Assembly (NCBI RefSeq): GCF_022808175.1
Contig: NZ_JALGBX010000048.1
Location: 1-37,317 of the forward strand
DNA: 37,317 nucleotides
Reading direction: 5' to 3'
DNA from: Streptomyces sp. AP-93
Lineage (GTDB): Bacteria; Actinomycetota; Actinomycetes; Streptomycetales; Streptomycetaceae
A program made the position numbers and the translations under genes. Every line of letters begins with the position of its first letter. The first letter of the stretch is position 1. The notes beneath the pieces were generated by a model. The model made no database searches, had not been told where the DNA came from, and was given only the letters and a program-made list of their open reading frames with translations. Shown one piece after another: positions 1 through 8,289 of the stretch.

Positions 1-300
1 GACAGATGCCGCGCGTCCCCCACCAGATCGCTCACACACCACCAACGACCCAGAACCCAAACCGTTTCGGATCAATATGCGGGGGCTTCGCTGCTCATCC
101 CGCCGGTGTAACGACCCGTCAGGGCGGCACTGCCGCGTACCGAGCCTGATTCGATGCCCTGATCGCCAGGAGGCAGTCAGGGCATCGTCGTCTTCTCATG
201 CGGAGGACTGTGCTTCCTAGCGGGCCTGCAGGCCCATCAGTCGCGTGCGCAGCTGGTGCAGCCGCTCGATCTCGATCAACTTGCCACCGAGAATTACCAC

Positions 301-675
301 TCACCAGATAGACGACGCCAACTGACGTTCCTTGCGACCCTTCTTGGCAATTGGCACGATGTACCCGCTACCCATGCCGGGGATAGAGATTGCATACCAG
401 ATCCACACAGTACTGCCGATCCGCACGAATCCCTCGACCGTAACGAACTTCATGCGAACCGGATCACACGGACCCTTTTGACTACAGGTCCATCCGCACG
501 CCTTGCCGGTACAGTACGTTCGGAGAATCATCCCGTCGAACTCGATACGCGCCCATTCAGGGAGCGGCGGTCCGTACGGAGATACATGCTGCACCAGTTC
601 CCTAATGGCCAGACGCTCCACCAGGACCACCACCCCTCTTGTTAAATTAGGCCCTACTCGCCGCAAACTGCTCAC
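301..675 (-). CDS. hypothetical protein, possibly interrupted by a stop
   Basis: A 124-codon frame opens at GTG 675. No family is recognised. The middle is rich in Cys and aromatic residues (CTGKACGWTCSQKGPC), the C-terminal third is hydrophobic then basic (IVPIAKKGRKERQ), and the composition looks like protein rather than antisense noise. The N-terminal residues up to the GTG codons near 630 are doubtful; one of those, preceded by AGAGGG, may be the real start. Directly after the TGA at 301-303 the same frame stays open for another 27 codons to a TAG at 217-219 and encodes a regular amphipathic stretch (KLIEIERLHQLRTRL). The TGA may therefore be a nonsense mutation in a longer gene, or the tail may be a separate tiny ORF starting at GTG 300. 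The remaining bases 1-216 hold nothing I can support. Confidence 0.4.
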   Translation of the reverse strand: MSSLRRVGPNLTRGVVVLVERLAIRELVQHVSPYGPPLPEWARIEFDGMILRTYCTGKACGWTCSQKGPCDPVRMKFVTVEGFVRIGSTVWIWYAISIPGMGSGYIVPIAKKGRKERQLASSIW

Positions 676-698
676 CGGTTCGTTCGTGGCTTCTGCCC

Positions 699-800
699 CT
701 AGAAGGCGACGGTGTCGAAACCGAACTGCGTGATCTCGGGGAGCTCACCGCCAGGCGTCACCCGGGACCGGCGTGAGCCGGTCCACGCCATGTCTGCCAT
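699..800 (-). CDS. possible short ORF or gene remnant (33 aa)
   Basis: A 33-codon frame runs from ATG 800 to TAG 699 and ends TPGGELPEITQFGFDTVAF, which reads like a genuine C-terminus. A second frame across the same stretch (about 770-860, containing SVQLIRVSNPGRWQTW) also looks protein-like. The two together may be a decayed gene with a frameshift. It lies downstream of the hairpin at 879-920 and has no clear ribosome site. Low confidence. Confidence 0.2.
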   Translation of the reverse strand: MADMAWTGSRRSRVTPGGELPEITQFGFDTVAF

Positions 801-878
801 CGGCCTGGGTTCGACACCCGGATCAGCTGCACTGATCCCCCTTGTTGCGAAAACGCAGCACCGTAAAAGCGACACAGA

Positions 879-920
879 TCAGACGACCCCGCCGGCAATC
901 TGGCCGACGGGGTCGTCTGA
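879..920. terminator. strong hairpin terminator
   Basis: Arms 879-895 and 904-920 form a 17-bp stem (TCAGACGACCCCGCCGG against its complement) with one mismatch and an 8-nt loop. It lies 20 bp past the stop codon of the minus-strand gene 941-1459, where a factor-independent terminator is expected. No long T run follows, as is common in actinomycetes. Confidence 0.75.
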
Positions 921-940
921 TGTACAAAGACCGTGGTCCC

Positions 941-1459
941 TTACGCCGCATCATTGTCATCGGACTCACCTCGGCCAAACAGGAATCCGCGAACCTCGCC
1001 GTTCTTCATCATGTCCTGCAGATGCGCCAAGAACACCGCACGCTGCGTGGCCCGGCGATCGGCCAAAGGCTCGTACTCGCGCACTACCTTCAGATTTACG
1101 ACCCAGCCGTTTTCGCGAGAGAGGGCCTGATCAAGCTGCGAGTCCGGCACGACGGCCATCCCGGTGAAGTCGTGATCGAACTCGGGCGCGATGTCGAGGC
1201 GTTGATTCGGTTCGTCGATGTAGAGCGTGTCGACGCCGACCTGCTGGCCGACCTTATCGAATGCCACGAGGAACACGCGGTCCGCCCTGCTGGTGTTGTC
1301 GACGTGGACCGCTGCAACGTTGGTGTCACCGATAAAGGTCGTCTGCTTGAACCGCTCGTACACGCGGGTACGAGCCTCATGGCACCACATGATGCGCCGG
1401 GCTTCGTTGAAGCCTTTGAACTCGTCAGAGCCCGACGCTTCTGGGTGGGGGTGGACCAT
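941..1459 (-). CDS. hypothetical protein, 172 aa
   Basis: I chose ATG 1459 because AGGAG stands about 7 nt upstream in an AT-rich leader (ATATATAGGAGCGCACCG). A longer frame to 1594 has an implausible, Arg/Ser-rich N-terminus. The protein is acidic overall. Its central strands (RTRVYERFKQTTFIGDTNVA, then ADRVFLVAFDKVGQQVGVDT) suggest a small alpha/beta fold, and it ends GFLFGRGESDDNDAA. I recognise no family. It seems to be a single-gene unit: a hairpin terminator follows its stop, and no gene is close upstream. Confidence 0.72.
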   Translation of the reverse strand: MVHPHPEASGSDEFKGFNEARRIMWCHEARTRVYERFKQTTFIGDTNVAAVHVDNTSRADRVFLVAFDKVGQQVGVDTLYIDEPNQRLDIAPEFDHDFTGMAVVPDSQLDQALSRENGWVVNLKVVREYEPLADRRATQRAVFLAHLQDMMKNGEVRGFLFGRGESDDNDAA

Positions 1460-1634
1460 CGGTGCGCTCCTATATATGCGAGATCCGGGAGGTATGCGAT
1501 GCCAAGGGGCGTCTTGGCTACGCCATCTAGTCGGCAAGCTGAGCCGGCAGCTCCTGTACGAGCAAGCCGAGTTGGGCAGCTCAGTGCTGAGCAAAGGCGA
1601 GCCGAAACTGCTGAATTCCTTCGTGAACGCCCTG

Positions 1635-1922
1635 TCAATGCTCCGCCCGGAGCGGTCGTCGCCAGAAGTAGATGTTCAGCGGCCAGGCCAGGTCAACGAT
1701 GGCCTGAAGGTACGACTGGCGGGAGCCGCGAGCAGTCCTGACGATGAGGCTGGCGCTGCCGCCACGGCTCACGAGGGCGCCGGGTTGCCGCCCACAGAGG
1801 GGCTCCCCGACCCCGAAGTCAACCGGCGGAAGAGAAGCGGGGTCATCCACTTCGCTAGGCCAGACCGGGCACAGCCCCGGCGCTTGTGGGTCTACGCAGC
1901 GCTCCAGCACCTGACCCCCCAT
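1635..1922 (-). CDS. possible hypothetical protein, 95 aa
   Basis: The frame opens at ATG 1922, and GGGAGGGGG lies about 10 nt upstream on the minus strand, a credible ribosome site. The product has three Cys residues in the first half and a C-terminal stretch YLQAIVDLAWPLNIYFWRRP that looks like a membrane-associated helix. No family is recognised. Overlapping frames on the other strand are Ser/Arg-rich and less credible. It could be spurious. Confidence 0.35.
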   Translation of the reverse strand: MGGQVLERCVDPQAPGLCPVWPSEVDDPASLPPVDFGVGEPLCGRQPGALVSRGGSASLIVRTARGSRQSYLQAIVDLAWPLNIYFWRRPLRAEH

Positions 1923-2906
1923 CGTTCAGCATCCCCCTCCCAGCAGCAGTGAGCTGGGAACGGCGTTTTGGTCGCCCCTTGGTTCTCACGCACGATCGCC
2001 CCACGCCTACGGTCTCCCCCCGAGGACCAGTACGACTCATTGGGACCGGCTGGTCCTCTTCTAACGAGGACCCTCCACCCCTTCTTCCCAACTACCCAAA
2101 AAGGGCTCAAATCCCCTGCCAGATCGGGCATCAGTTCACTGGGGTGCCGGAGGACGACTCCCGAACGCCGGAGGATTCGCAGGCCCAAAAGGCATAAAAT
2201 GACCGACTTGCCCGAGTCTACGCGGTCCCCATGGGGACTACTTGGTCTACCCTTTCGGCGCCCAGCATGGGACTCTAACTACGGACACGTCAAGTAACTA
2301 GCGATCACGCCGGCGCAGGGAGAGGCCCAATGGACGCCGATCGGCAGCGAGTCGGACCCGTCGACCCCCTCGCGTCACCCTTGCGCGCCTTGCGCGAGGG
2401 GGTCGACGCCTGCGCTGCCCTCGGGCAGGGATCCGCCGCGTCGCTCTCACCCCTCGGCACCCACACCGGGAAGGTCTCCACCCATGAAGCGAGTCAGTTC
2501 GGCACGAGCGCGCCCCCGTGGGGGAAGCACCGGCAACTGATCGGTGCTGTTGAAAAGTACGGGCAGGCCAGGTGAAATGTCCCAGTCTCACTGCGGAGGA
2601 AGAATGTCCCCCGACACGAACCCTTTCGGCGTCTATGGTCTGCCCAGTCTGTCCAGGACCGGGAGCTGGACTGCTGCACTGCTCTCCGGATACAGGATAT
2701 GTCCGGCGGAATGCGACTCCCTGGAATTTTTCGAAGCGAGAACCCCGAGCGAAATTCGCACACCTGTCACATGCTTGCACTGCGGCAGGCACCTAGAGAC
2801 AGTTATCCTGCATGCAGTCGTCATATAGATGCCCGCACCAGGAAAATTCGAAGCCACGCTCAGCCCTCCATCAAGGGGCGCCGAAATATCCCAGAAAGCA
2901 CACCTC
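1923..2906. other. intergenic stretch, no supported gene
   Basis: About 1 kb with only short, low-complexity frames. It holds a perfect inverted repeat at 2359-2408 (listed separately) and an inverted CCGGA-N11-TCCGG at 2686-2706, some 200 bp ahead of the TetR gene and a possible operator. A T-arm-like string near 2100-2120 was examined as tRNA debris, but no acceptor or D stem matches it. Confidence 0.5.
2359..2408. repeat. perfect 16-bp inverted repeat
   Basis: Arms 2359-2374 and 2393-2408 (CGTCGACCCCCTCGCG and its exact complement) flank an 18-nt loop that itself contains the GCGC-rich string TTGCGCGCCTTG. No well-supported gene ends here, so a terminator role is unproven. A protein-binding palindrome or a remnant of a mobile-element end are alternatives. 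Confidence 0.6.
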
Positions 2907-3620
2907 GTGACCGACTCTAATCCCGACAATACTTCCACCGTGCCCAAGACGCGCAAAATTCAGCAGCGGACAATCGATGGCCAGGCACGCATCGCCGCAG
3001 CCGCCGCCAAACTGTTTATCAAATATGGCTACCGAGGCACCTCGGTCAACGACATCATCGCAGAGGGCGAGTCAAGCAAGAATTTCTTCTATAAATACTA
3101 CCCGAACGGCAAGAAGGACGTAGCTGCAGATATTTCATTCAACTCGACCTGGGATGGACTACAGGATCAAACACTAATGGTTCAGGAGATGGTCGACATT
3201 GGAATGATCCTGTCCTACAGGGTGCGCACCGAGGACCGAATTCTTGCGGCACTGAGGCTCTCCTTCGAGCCAGGCGCCACGGAAGAGTACGGAACACCAT
3301 GGGGGGATTGGGTCACCTTCAACACCGGGCAGATCAGGACAGCCATCGAGAGAGGCGAAATCAGGCCCCACGTCGTCCCAGAGGAGCAGGCTCGACAACT
3401 CCCAGGCTTCTGGACTGGACTGATCCTGACTGCAGGCGTCCTCGACGGGAATTACGAGAACGTAGAGCGGCACGTATTGACAGGATACAAGAACCTGATG
3501 AAGGCGATTGCAACCGCCCAAGTTCTCCCCGATATCGACTTCTCCGTAAATCGCGGAGAAATGCTCTACACGCAATTCTTGAGGGAACGAGAAGCCCGGC
3601 AGAGTTCCGCTGCAGAGTGA
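2907..3620 (+). CDS. TetR-family regulator, ScbR/ArpA (gamma-butyrolactone receptor) type
   Basis: A DNA-binding N-terminus (ARIAAAAAKLFIKYGYRGTS, then VNDIIAEGESSKNFFYKYYP) is the TetR helix-turn-helix, with the recognition-helix pattern of butyrolactone receptors. The ligand-domain part has the conserved Trp-rich section YGTPWGDWVTF, a GEIRPHV motif and a LPGFWTGL helix typical of ScbR/ArpA/BarA proteins. Those proteins bind diffusible butyrolactones or butenolides, release DNA, and derepress secondary-metabolism genes. The start is uncertain: GTG 2907 gives 237 aa and GTG 2940 gives 226 aa, which matches the family best; neither has a good ribosome site. It precedes the P450 gene by about 290 bp on the same strand and may control it. 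No butyrolactone synthase (AfsA) is visible here. Confidence 0.85.
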   Translation: MTDSNPDNTSTVPKTRKIQQRTIDGQARIAAAAAKLFIKYGYRGTSVNDIIAEGESSKNFFYKYYPNGKKDVAADISFNSTWDGLQDQTLMVQEMVDIGMILSYRVRTEDRILAALRLSFEPGATEEYGTPWGDWVTFNTGQIRTAIERGEIRPHVVPEEQARQLPGFWTGLILTAGVLDGNYENVERHVLTGYKNLMKAIATAQVLPDIDFSVNRGEMLYTQFLREREARQSSAAE

Positions 3621-3913
3621 AGAGCGCACCCTTAAGTCCGGGGCAGAACCCTCCCACCTATCTTTTGAGGAAGTAGCGGGCTGGATCGCCATTCGCATTA
3701 ACCATCCGCACCGTGCGCAACCCAGCTTACGAAACTCGACCGACAGCCCCCATTCGCGACCACTTGTCCGGAATGCGGGCCGCACATTCCTCACCAACCG
3801 CCCTCACGCGGTAAACGTGATGCACGCAACAATCGCGGCAGTCTCCTCGTGCATGTCCGTTCAGAAGCAGGGGTATGCTCTGATCGTTAAAGATGTTGAT
3901 CTTGCGAGGAGAA

Positions 3914-5248
3914 ATGAAATTGAGCTCCGCCACTGCCGCGCCACCCAAGAGTCGGCGCGAACTAGTTTCGCTCTTCTCGAAACTTCGGAAGGGTGCCGGC
4001 CAGGCGAATCCGCTCCCAATTTACGCCGAGTTGAGGCGGGCCGGCGACATAATCTCCGTCCCGTGGGGCGGAATGCTGGTGAATTCCCACAGCCTGGCTC
4101 AACAGGTTCTCCGCGACAAGCAATGGATCGTCCCGGACCGTGCATGGCGCAGTCAGCAGGGTGCGGGCACACGCTGGAGCTCGCCCGCTTCACTGCAGAT
4201 GAGCCAGACGCTGCCTCTCCTGAACTCCCCAGCCCACACGCAGATCCGCAGGCCGCTGGGCAATATCTTCAACCAGGGCACACTTGCTGACTTGCAGCAC
4301 TCCACCGAAGAGATGGTCGAGGTACTCCTCGATGAGTTCACCGATCAACTGGTCGACGGGCCAGCCGACTTCGTTGCCCTGGTGAGCGAGAAGCTACCCA
4401 TCATGCTCATCGGCAAGTGGATGGGGCTTCCCTCGCAAGATCATGACCTACTGCGCAACCTGACCCACGACCAGGTCCACACGCAGGAGCTCTTCCCAAC
4501 CGCCAGCGAGATACGCGTCTCAGACGCTGCAACAGCTCGCCTCCAGGCGTACTTCACCAACCTCATCAGGGACCGTCGGAGGACTCCCGGTGATGATCCA
4601 GTCTCCACCTGGATCCGAACCTGGGACGACCTAGAAGGCAGCCCCGCCCGTACAGACGCCACCGTCCACGCACTTGCTGTCTTCATGGTCCTCGCCGCCC
4701 TGGAAACCACGTCACACCTGATCGCCAATGCGGTGCGACTGCTGCTTGAGAACCCCACCCAGTTAGCCCTCGTGCGTCAGCACCCTGATCTCGTACCGGA
4801 CGCCATTGAAGAAGCACTTCGCTATGACGCCCCCATCCACCTGATCAGCCGCGTGGCGACCGCCAACACCGAACTTGGCGGAATCTCCATAGCCGCGGGT
4901 GAGACGGTGCAACTCCTGATCGGCGCCGCGCACCACGACCCGGAACACTTCACCGACCCGCACACCTTCGATGTCCGCCGGCGGCGCGGCGGAGCCGAGG
5001 ACGCCCCTGCGTCACGCGTGACCTCGCATCTGGCTTTCGGTGCAGGAATTCACTACTGCCTGGGCAACGCCCTTGCCCGTATGGAAGCAACCGTCCTACT
5101 CACGGCCCTACTTCGCCGACCCATTCGGCTGCGCCTGAGCGCCCCCCCACGGTGGGCTCCCCGAGTGGTCTTCCGCCGCATCACCTCCATGCATCTCACC
5201 CTCGTTTCAACCGGACACGAATCGAGCCAGCGCATTGATGCCCGCTGA
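3914..5248 (+). CDS. cytochrome P450 monooxygenase
   Basis: The haem-binding loop FGAGIHYCLG carries the axial Cys near residue 382. The K-helix ExxR is in EEALRYDAPI. The I-helix reads LAALETTSH, so the usual Gly of AGxET is Ala. Length (444 aa) fits bacterial class I P450s, which are soluble and take electrons from a ferredoxin; no ferredoxin or reductase gene is adjacent. ATG 3914 has GAGGAG just upstream but with very short spacing (about 2 nt). ATG 3893, seven codons earlier, has no site. The next gene overlaps by 11 nt, so the two are probably translated together. Substrate unknown; with the ScbR-type regulator in front, oxidation of a signalling butenolide or a secondary metabolite is a reasonable guess. 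Confidence 0.92.
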   Translation: MKLSSATAAPPKSRRELVSLFSKLRKGAGQANPLPIYAELRRAGDIISVPWGGMLVNSHSLAQQVLRDKQWIVPDRAWRSQQGAGTRWSSPASLQMSQTLPLLNSPAHTQIRRPLGNIFNQGTLADLQHSTEEMVEVLLDEFTDQLVDGPADFVALVSEKLPIMLIGKWMGLPSQDHDLLRNLTHDQVHTQELFPTASEIRVSDAATARLQAYFTNLIRDRRRTPGDDPVSTWIRTWDDLEGSPARTDATVHALAVFMVLAALETTSHLIANAVRLLLENPTQLALVRQHPDLVPDAIEEALRYDAPIHLISRVATANTELGGISIAAGETVQLLIGAAHHDPEHFTDPHTFDVRRRRGGAEDAPASRVTSHLAFGAGIHYCLGNALARMEATVLLTALLRRPIRLRLSAPPRWAPRVVFRRITSMHLTLVSTGHESSQRIDAR

Positions 5249-6002
5249 CCTCAAAACCCTTCATGTGACAGCCGAAGGACCCATACTCAACATCCAACTC
5301 AACCGCCCCGACACAGGCAACAGCATCGACGGCCAGATGCTCACCGAACTGCTGGAGGTCCTTCGCGCCATGGAGGACGACCCGGCCATCCGAGTGATGG
5401 TGCTGTCTGGAGCCGGCAACGACTTCTGCAAGGGGGCCGACCGCTCCGAGTTCTCCACACTGCTGGAGATCGACACATCGGGCTCCGGACTACGCGCGCT
5501 CAACGACAGGGCACAGCGAGTGTGCTCGACACTTTCGCAGTTGGGCGTGGTGACCATTGCCCGGCTGCACGGTGCTGTCCTGGGTGCTGGACTGGGCCTG
5601 GCAATATTTTGCGATCTGCGCGTCGGAGCGGACACCTGCCGCTTCCGCATGCCGGAGGTCGGGCTCGGCCTCCCGCCGGCCTGGGGCGGCGCCCTGCCCC
5701 GGCTCGCCGAGGAGGCAGGGCAGGCACAGGTGCGTGAGCTACTGCTCACCGCCGAGTCGTTCAATGCTGCCCGAGCAAAGCAGCTGTCCATCTTGCATAA
5801 GGTCGCATCCGTGGGCGACCTGGATGCTGCCGTCGCCCGCTGGGTTAAGCCGATCGTCCGCCGTAACCCCGCCACCATGCGGATCACCAAGAGCATGCTC
5901 AACGCCCGCGCCCGAGCTGCAGAATTGTCCGTCGGTGGGTACCTCGATGCAGCACTGTCGTCGGCGGCCATGCATGCAGAGCCGCCGACATGTTCTGCAT
6001 AG
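5238..6002 (+). CDS. enoyl-CoA hydratase/isomerase (crotonase) family protein
   Basis: Crotonase-fold markers are present: NRPDTGNSID near the N-terminus, the first oxyanion-hole segment NDFCKGADRSEF, and the second GAVLGAGLGLAIFCDLRVGA followed by FRMPEVGLGLPP. Family members bind acyl-CoA thioesters and hydrate, isomerise or cleave them. The length of 254 aa is normal. ATG 5238 overlaps the P450 end by 11 nt (a TTG one codon earlier is also open), which indicates translational coupling. The C-terminal helix is shorter and more Ala-rich than usual. With the P450 this forms a two-gene tailoring unit that could modify a polyketide-like or fatty-acid-derived small molecule; the pathway cannot be told from this window. 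Confidence 0.88.
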   Translation: MPADLKTLHVTAEGPILNIQLNRPDTGNSIDGQMLTELLEVLRAMEDDPAIRVMVLSGAGNDFCKGADRSEFSTLLEIDTSGSGLRALNDRAQRVCSTLSQLGVVTIARLHGAVLGAGLGLAIFCDLRVGADTCRFRMPEVGLGLPPAWGGALPRLAEEAGQAQVRELLLTAESFNAARAKQLSILHKVASVGDLDAAVARWVKPIVRRNPATMRITKSMLNARARAAELSVGGYLDAALSSAAMHAEPPTCSA

Positions 6003-6332
6003 GCGCCGGCGGGCCCGTGCCAGAGGCTGACCACACAGCCCGGGGATCAGTCGTCGCGTGTGCGCCTGCCTCGACTCAGAACGGCCTCGCTGCGCTTGGC
6101 CGAGGCCCTACGGGCCCGGCTCTCAGCTTCGCTTCGAGTTGGAGTCCTGCGCTTCTCTCCGGACTGTTCCGGTTCCGCTGCGCTCCACCGGAAAGGCTCG
6201 CGATGCGGGCCAGAACCCCGCACTGTGCCAGGGAGATGAACCCTTGGCGGAGCAGAGCAAGCTTTAGGTTTTGTCAGGGCTCATGGCTTCTTTGTCACAC
6301 GGTCCTCGACTGTCGGGTACGCAAGGAGGAAC
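6003..6332. other. intergenic stretch, no supported gene
   Basis: About 330 bp after the hydratase gene. It contains short GC-rich inverted segments near 6110-6200 (a possible terminator) and a somewhat less GC-rich segment around 6260-6300 (TTTAGGTTTTGTCA, TTCTTTGTCAC) that could hold a promoter for the frame at 6333. No coding frame is convincing. Confidence 0.4.
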
Positions 6333-6646
6333 GTGCTTGATGTCAACGGTTCCTCTGCCGGTGGGCTGCGATACTTGATCGCAGCGGAGGCACCTAACTT
6401 GCCATTCTTCTATGTGTTCCATCGTCTCGTCCCTGGTGACTTCTGGCGCCGACGCCCGTTGATGCGCTTCTCTGCCTGGATGCCGGAAGCACGGTGATCA
6501 ACTGTGCTGGCGATGCGTATGAGCTTCCGCTCGGGCAGTCCCCGCACCCACCTATTGCCTGTCGATCGGCGCTAGAGGGCGGCAGGGGCGCGGCGGTGGC
6601 GACTAAGGCTGCTCACGTGCGAGGGGTTCGTGATCGCGGGCAGTAA
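6333..6646 (+). pseudogene. short gene split by a probable frameshift
   Basis: A frame opens at GTG 6333 right after a strong AAGGAGG (6323-6329) and encodes 54 aa (LDVNGSSAGGLRYLIAAEAP, later FFYVFHRLVPGDFW) to a TGA at 6495-6497. Immediately downstream a second frame reads DALLCLDAGSTVINCAGDAY, then ELPLGQSPHPP, to a TAA at 6644-6646. Both halves look like protein and one base shift near 6450 would join them. No family recognised. The distal part overlaps the end of the minus-strand gene at 6603, so the original end is uncertain. It could instead be a genuine 54-aa protein. Confidence 0.35.
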
Positions 6647-6956
6647 AGGCGGCGGCGGTCTCGCGACCGGTGTCGAGTCGGACTGCGGCAAGGGCAAGTG
6701 CGGTGGCCTGCTGCAGCAGGGTGTGAGCGGTGCCAGCTGTGGAGCGGCTGGGGGTGGCGGCCTCGAGTTCGGCGGCGTACCGGACAGCCCGGTCGGCGAG
6801 GCTGTGGGCGTCGCGCGCGAGGTCGGCGGCCTCGCTGGCGTGAATGCGCTGAAAGTGGGATCCGGGGCTGGTCAGATCCGCGGCGCGGTCCCGCATGGCC
6901 CCAGAGGGGGTTTCGCCGCCGTCGGGACCAGCCGTGCGGAAGGTTGGGGTGCTCAT
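6603..6956 (-). CDS. hypothetical protein, 117 aa
   Basis: ATG 6956 follows GGGAG at about 10 nt spacing. A longer upstream frame to 7559 is antisense to the divergent gene and is not credible. The product is helical and Ala-rich (LARDAHSLADRAVRYAAEL, LLQQATALALAAVRLDTG), with an HFQRIHASEAADLA segment. No family recognised. It is divergent from the gene at 7044 with about 90 bp between the starts, so the two promoters probably share this region. Confidence 0.68.
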   Translation of the reverse strand: MSTPTFRTAGPDGGETPSGAMRDRAADLTSPGSHFQRIHASEAADLARDAHSLADRAVRYAAELEAATPSRSTAGTAHTLLQQATALALAAVRLDTGRETAAAFTARDHEPLAREQP

Positions 6957-7043
6957 GAGGGGCTGCTCCCGGCTTCGCGTGCGGGGGTGGGCGGCGGCAT
7001 CTCTACGAGGCGGCCGGTGCCGGCACGGCGCGGCGGTCGCACG

Positions 7044-7598
7044 ATGAGCGACTCGACCGCAGAGGGCACGCGGGAGACGGAGAACCGGCGGCTCATGGAC
7101 ACGGTCACCACGGTGCCGCTGCTCTCGACCGTCGGAGATCTGGCAGCGCTGCTGGCCCGGCTGCCCCAGGACATGCCGCTCGTCCTGGACGAGCACACGC
7201 GCGTCACGGATCCGAGCGACACCGGCCTGGTTCAGGCGATCACGCCTCGGATCGTCGGCGTCGTCCCGCACGTCGGCCCCGCCCTGCAGTTGGGCCTGGT
7301 CTACGTGCCCGACGCCGAAGAGAGCGTGCGGGCAGCCGCGGCCGCTCGCTTCGACCTGCCGCCGCACAACCCACTGGCCCGAGCCGAGGTCCTCCTGAAG
7401 CACGGCTACGTCGTCGACGGGCTGCTCGACGCGGCCACCGTCCTCGACCACATCGCGCTGCTGCTGGAGAAGACCGGCCCGGACTGGCTGGAGTACGACG
7501 GAGCCGACGCCCAAGCCCTCCAGGCGGAGGCCGACCGGATCCGCCACGCGGTAGTCCAACTCCGCGCGCTCGCACCCGGCGCGGAGTTGCCCACGTGA
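7044..7598 (+). CDS. hypothetical protein, 184 aa
   Basis: The credible coding part begins at ATG 7044; ATG 7095 (MDTVTTVPLLSTVGDL) is an alternative start with a GGAG further upstream. The frame is open back to 6630, but that part is antisense to the neighbouring gene and Gly-rich. The segment TVGDLAALLARLPQDMPLVL is a pattern I associate with small actinomycete plasmid and phage proteins of unknown role. The centre has strands around GLVYVPD. The C-terminal half is helical (VLDHIALLLEKTGPDWLEYD, then a long Ala/Arg helix). No catalytic motif seen. Confidence 0.7.
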   Translation: MSDSTAEGTRETENRRLMDTVTTVPLLSTVGDLAALLARLPQDMPLVLDEHTRVTDPSDTGLVQAITPRIVGVVPHVGPALQLGLVYVPDAEESVRAAAAARFDLPPHNPLARAEVLLKHGYVVDGLLDAATVLDHIALLLEKTGPDWLEYDGADAQALQAEADRIRHAVVQLRALAPGAELPT

Positions 7599-7643
7599 TT
7601 ACTCGGCCAGCATCAGGCTCGGCGCTGACCAAAGAGACAGAAT

Positions 7644-7967
7644 CTAGCTGTCGTTGTCGGCGGTGAGCATGTAGGCGGTCGGGATGTTGCGGAGGAGGTG
7701 CCGCTTTACGTCGGGTGCGGGCCGGGTGACCCTGCGGGTTCTGTCGACGCGGTCGTCTCGTCGCAGAGCTTCGGTGGAACTCTCGTCGAGGAGGACGTCA
7801 CGATGGGATGTGGAGTGGCCGATGGAGGGCAGGGTGGTGCCGGTCAGGTTCTTCAGGCAGGCGGGCGAGATGCCGATCAGTCGTACACGGCGGCCGAAGT
7901 TGACGCCCTGTGCCGTAGGGGCGGTGGTGGGAATCTCGCCGACGGTGACGTTCGAGGCGCCGGACAT
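7644..7967 (-). CDS. hypothetical protein, 107 aa
   Basis: ATG 7967 is preceded by AGGAAGG at a good distance. The frame extends further upstream, but that part is Pro-rich and has no ribosome site. The segment VNFGRRVRLIGISPACLKNL followed by TGTTLPSIG is reminiscent of a small nucleic-acid-binding barrel, and the C-terminus is basic (TRRVTRPAPDVKRHLLRNIP). This is an impression only; no family assigned. It lies 95 bp downstream of the minus-strand gene 8062-8289 and may be the last gene of that string. Confidence 0.65.
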   Translation of the reverse strand: MSGASNVTVGEIPTTAPTAQGVNFGRRVRLIGISPACLKNLTGTTLPSIGHSTSHRDVLLDESSTEALRRDDRVDRTRRVTRPAPDVKRHLLRNIPTAYMLTADNDS

Positions 7968-8061
7968 GCTGATGCCTTCCTGGTGGGGTGGCGGCCCGGG
8001 GTTTTTCGGAGCGCGGGCTGTGGGGCGACCCTGTGGGAATTGCGGAATCATGGCTGACAGT

Positions 8062-8289
8062 TCAACCGTCTCCGAAAGCCCCCATACGCACATAGTCAAT
8101 GCGGGACTTGGGCGTCCAGCAGTCGTTGAGGGCTGCGGCGAATTTACCGAGCCAAGTTACCCTGCAGCCGTAGATCGTCTGGATAGTGACCGCGCAATTC
8201 TTCCCGGGGTGGAAGATGGCAGACCAGCAACTCGCCTGCTCATCCTCTCCTTGGGTTGTCCAGTCAGCACTTCTCGGGGTGTTCGTCAA
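8062..8289 (-). CDS. small Cys/Trp-containing hypothetical protein, 75 aa
   Basis: The frame opens at TTG 8289 inside the end of the upstream gene (overlap 26 nt), suggesting coupled translation. Its composition is protein-like: CWSAIFHPGKNCAVTIQTIY, then GCRVTWLGKFAAALNDCW. Four Cys and several aromatic residues are compatible with a small metal-binding or beta-rich domain. No family recognised. The TTG start is unusual; AAGGAGAGG at about 8244-8252 lies in another frame. Confidence 0.45.
   Translation of the reverse strand: MTNTPRSADWTTQGEDEQASCWSAIFHPGKNCAVTIQTIYGCRVTWLGKFAAALNDCWTPKSRIDYVRMGAFGDG

Noticed and set aside
2090..2290. tRNA-like strings (CTCAAATCCC near 2110 and a GAGTCCCATGCTGGGCGCC-like string on the minus strand near 2255)
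   Set aside because: They resemble a T arm and a 3' end, but no matching acceptor, D or anticodon stems can be built around them. At most they are tRNA debris.
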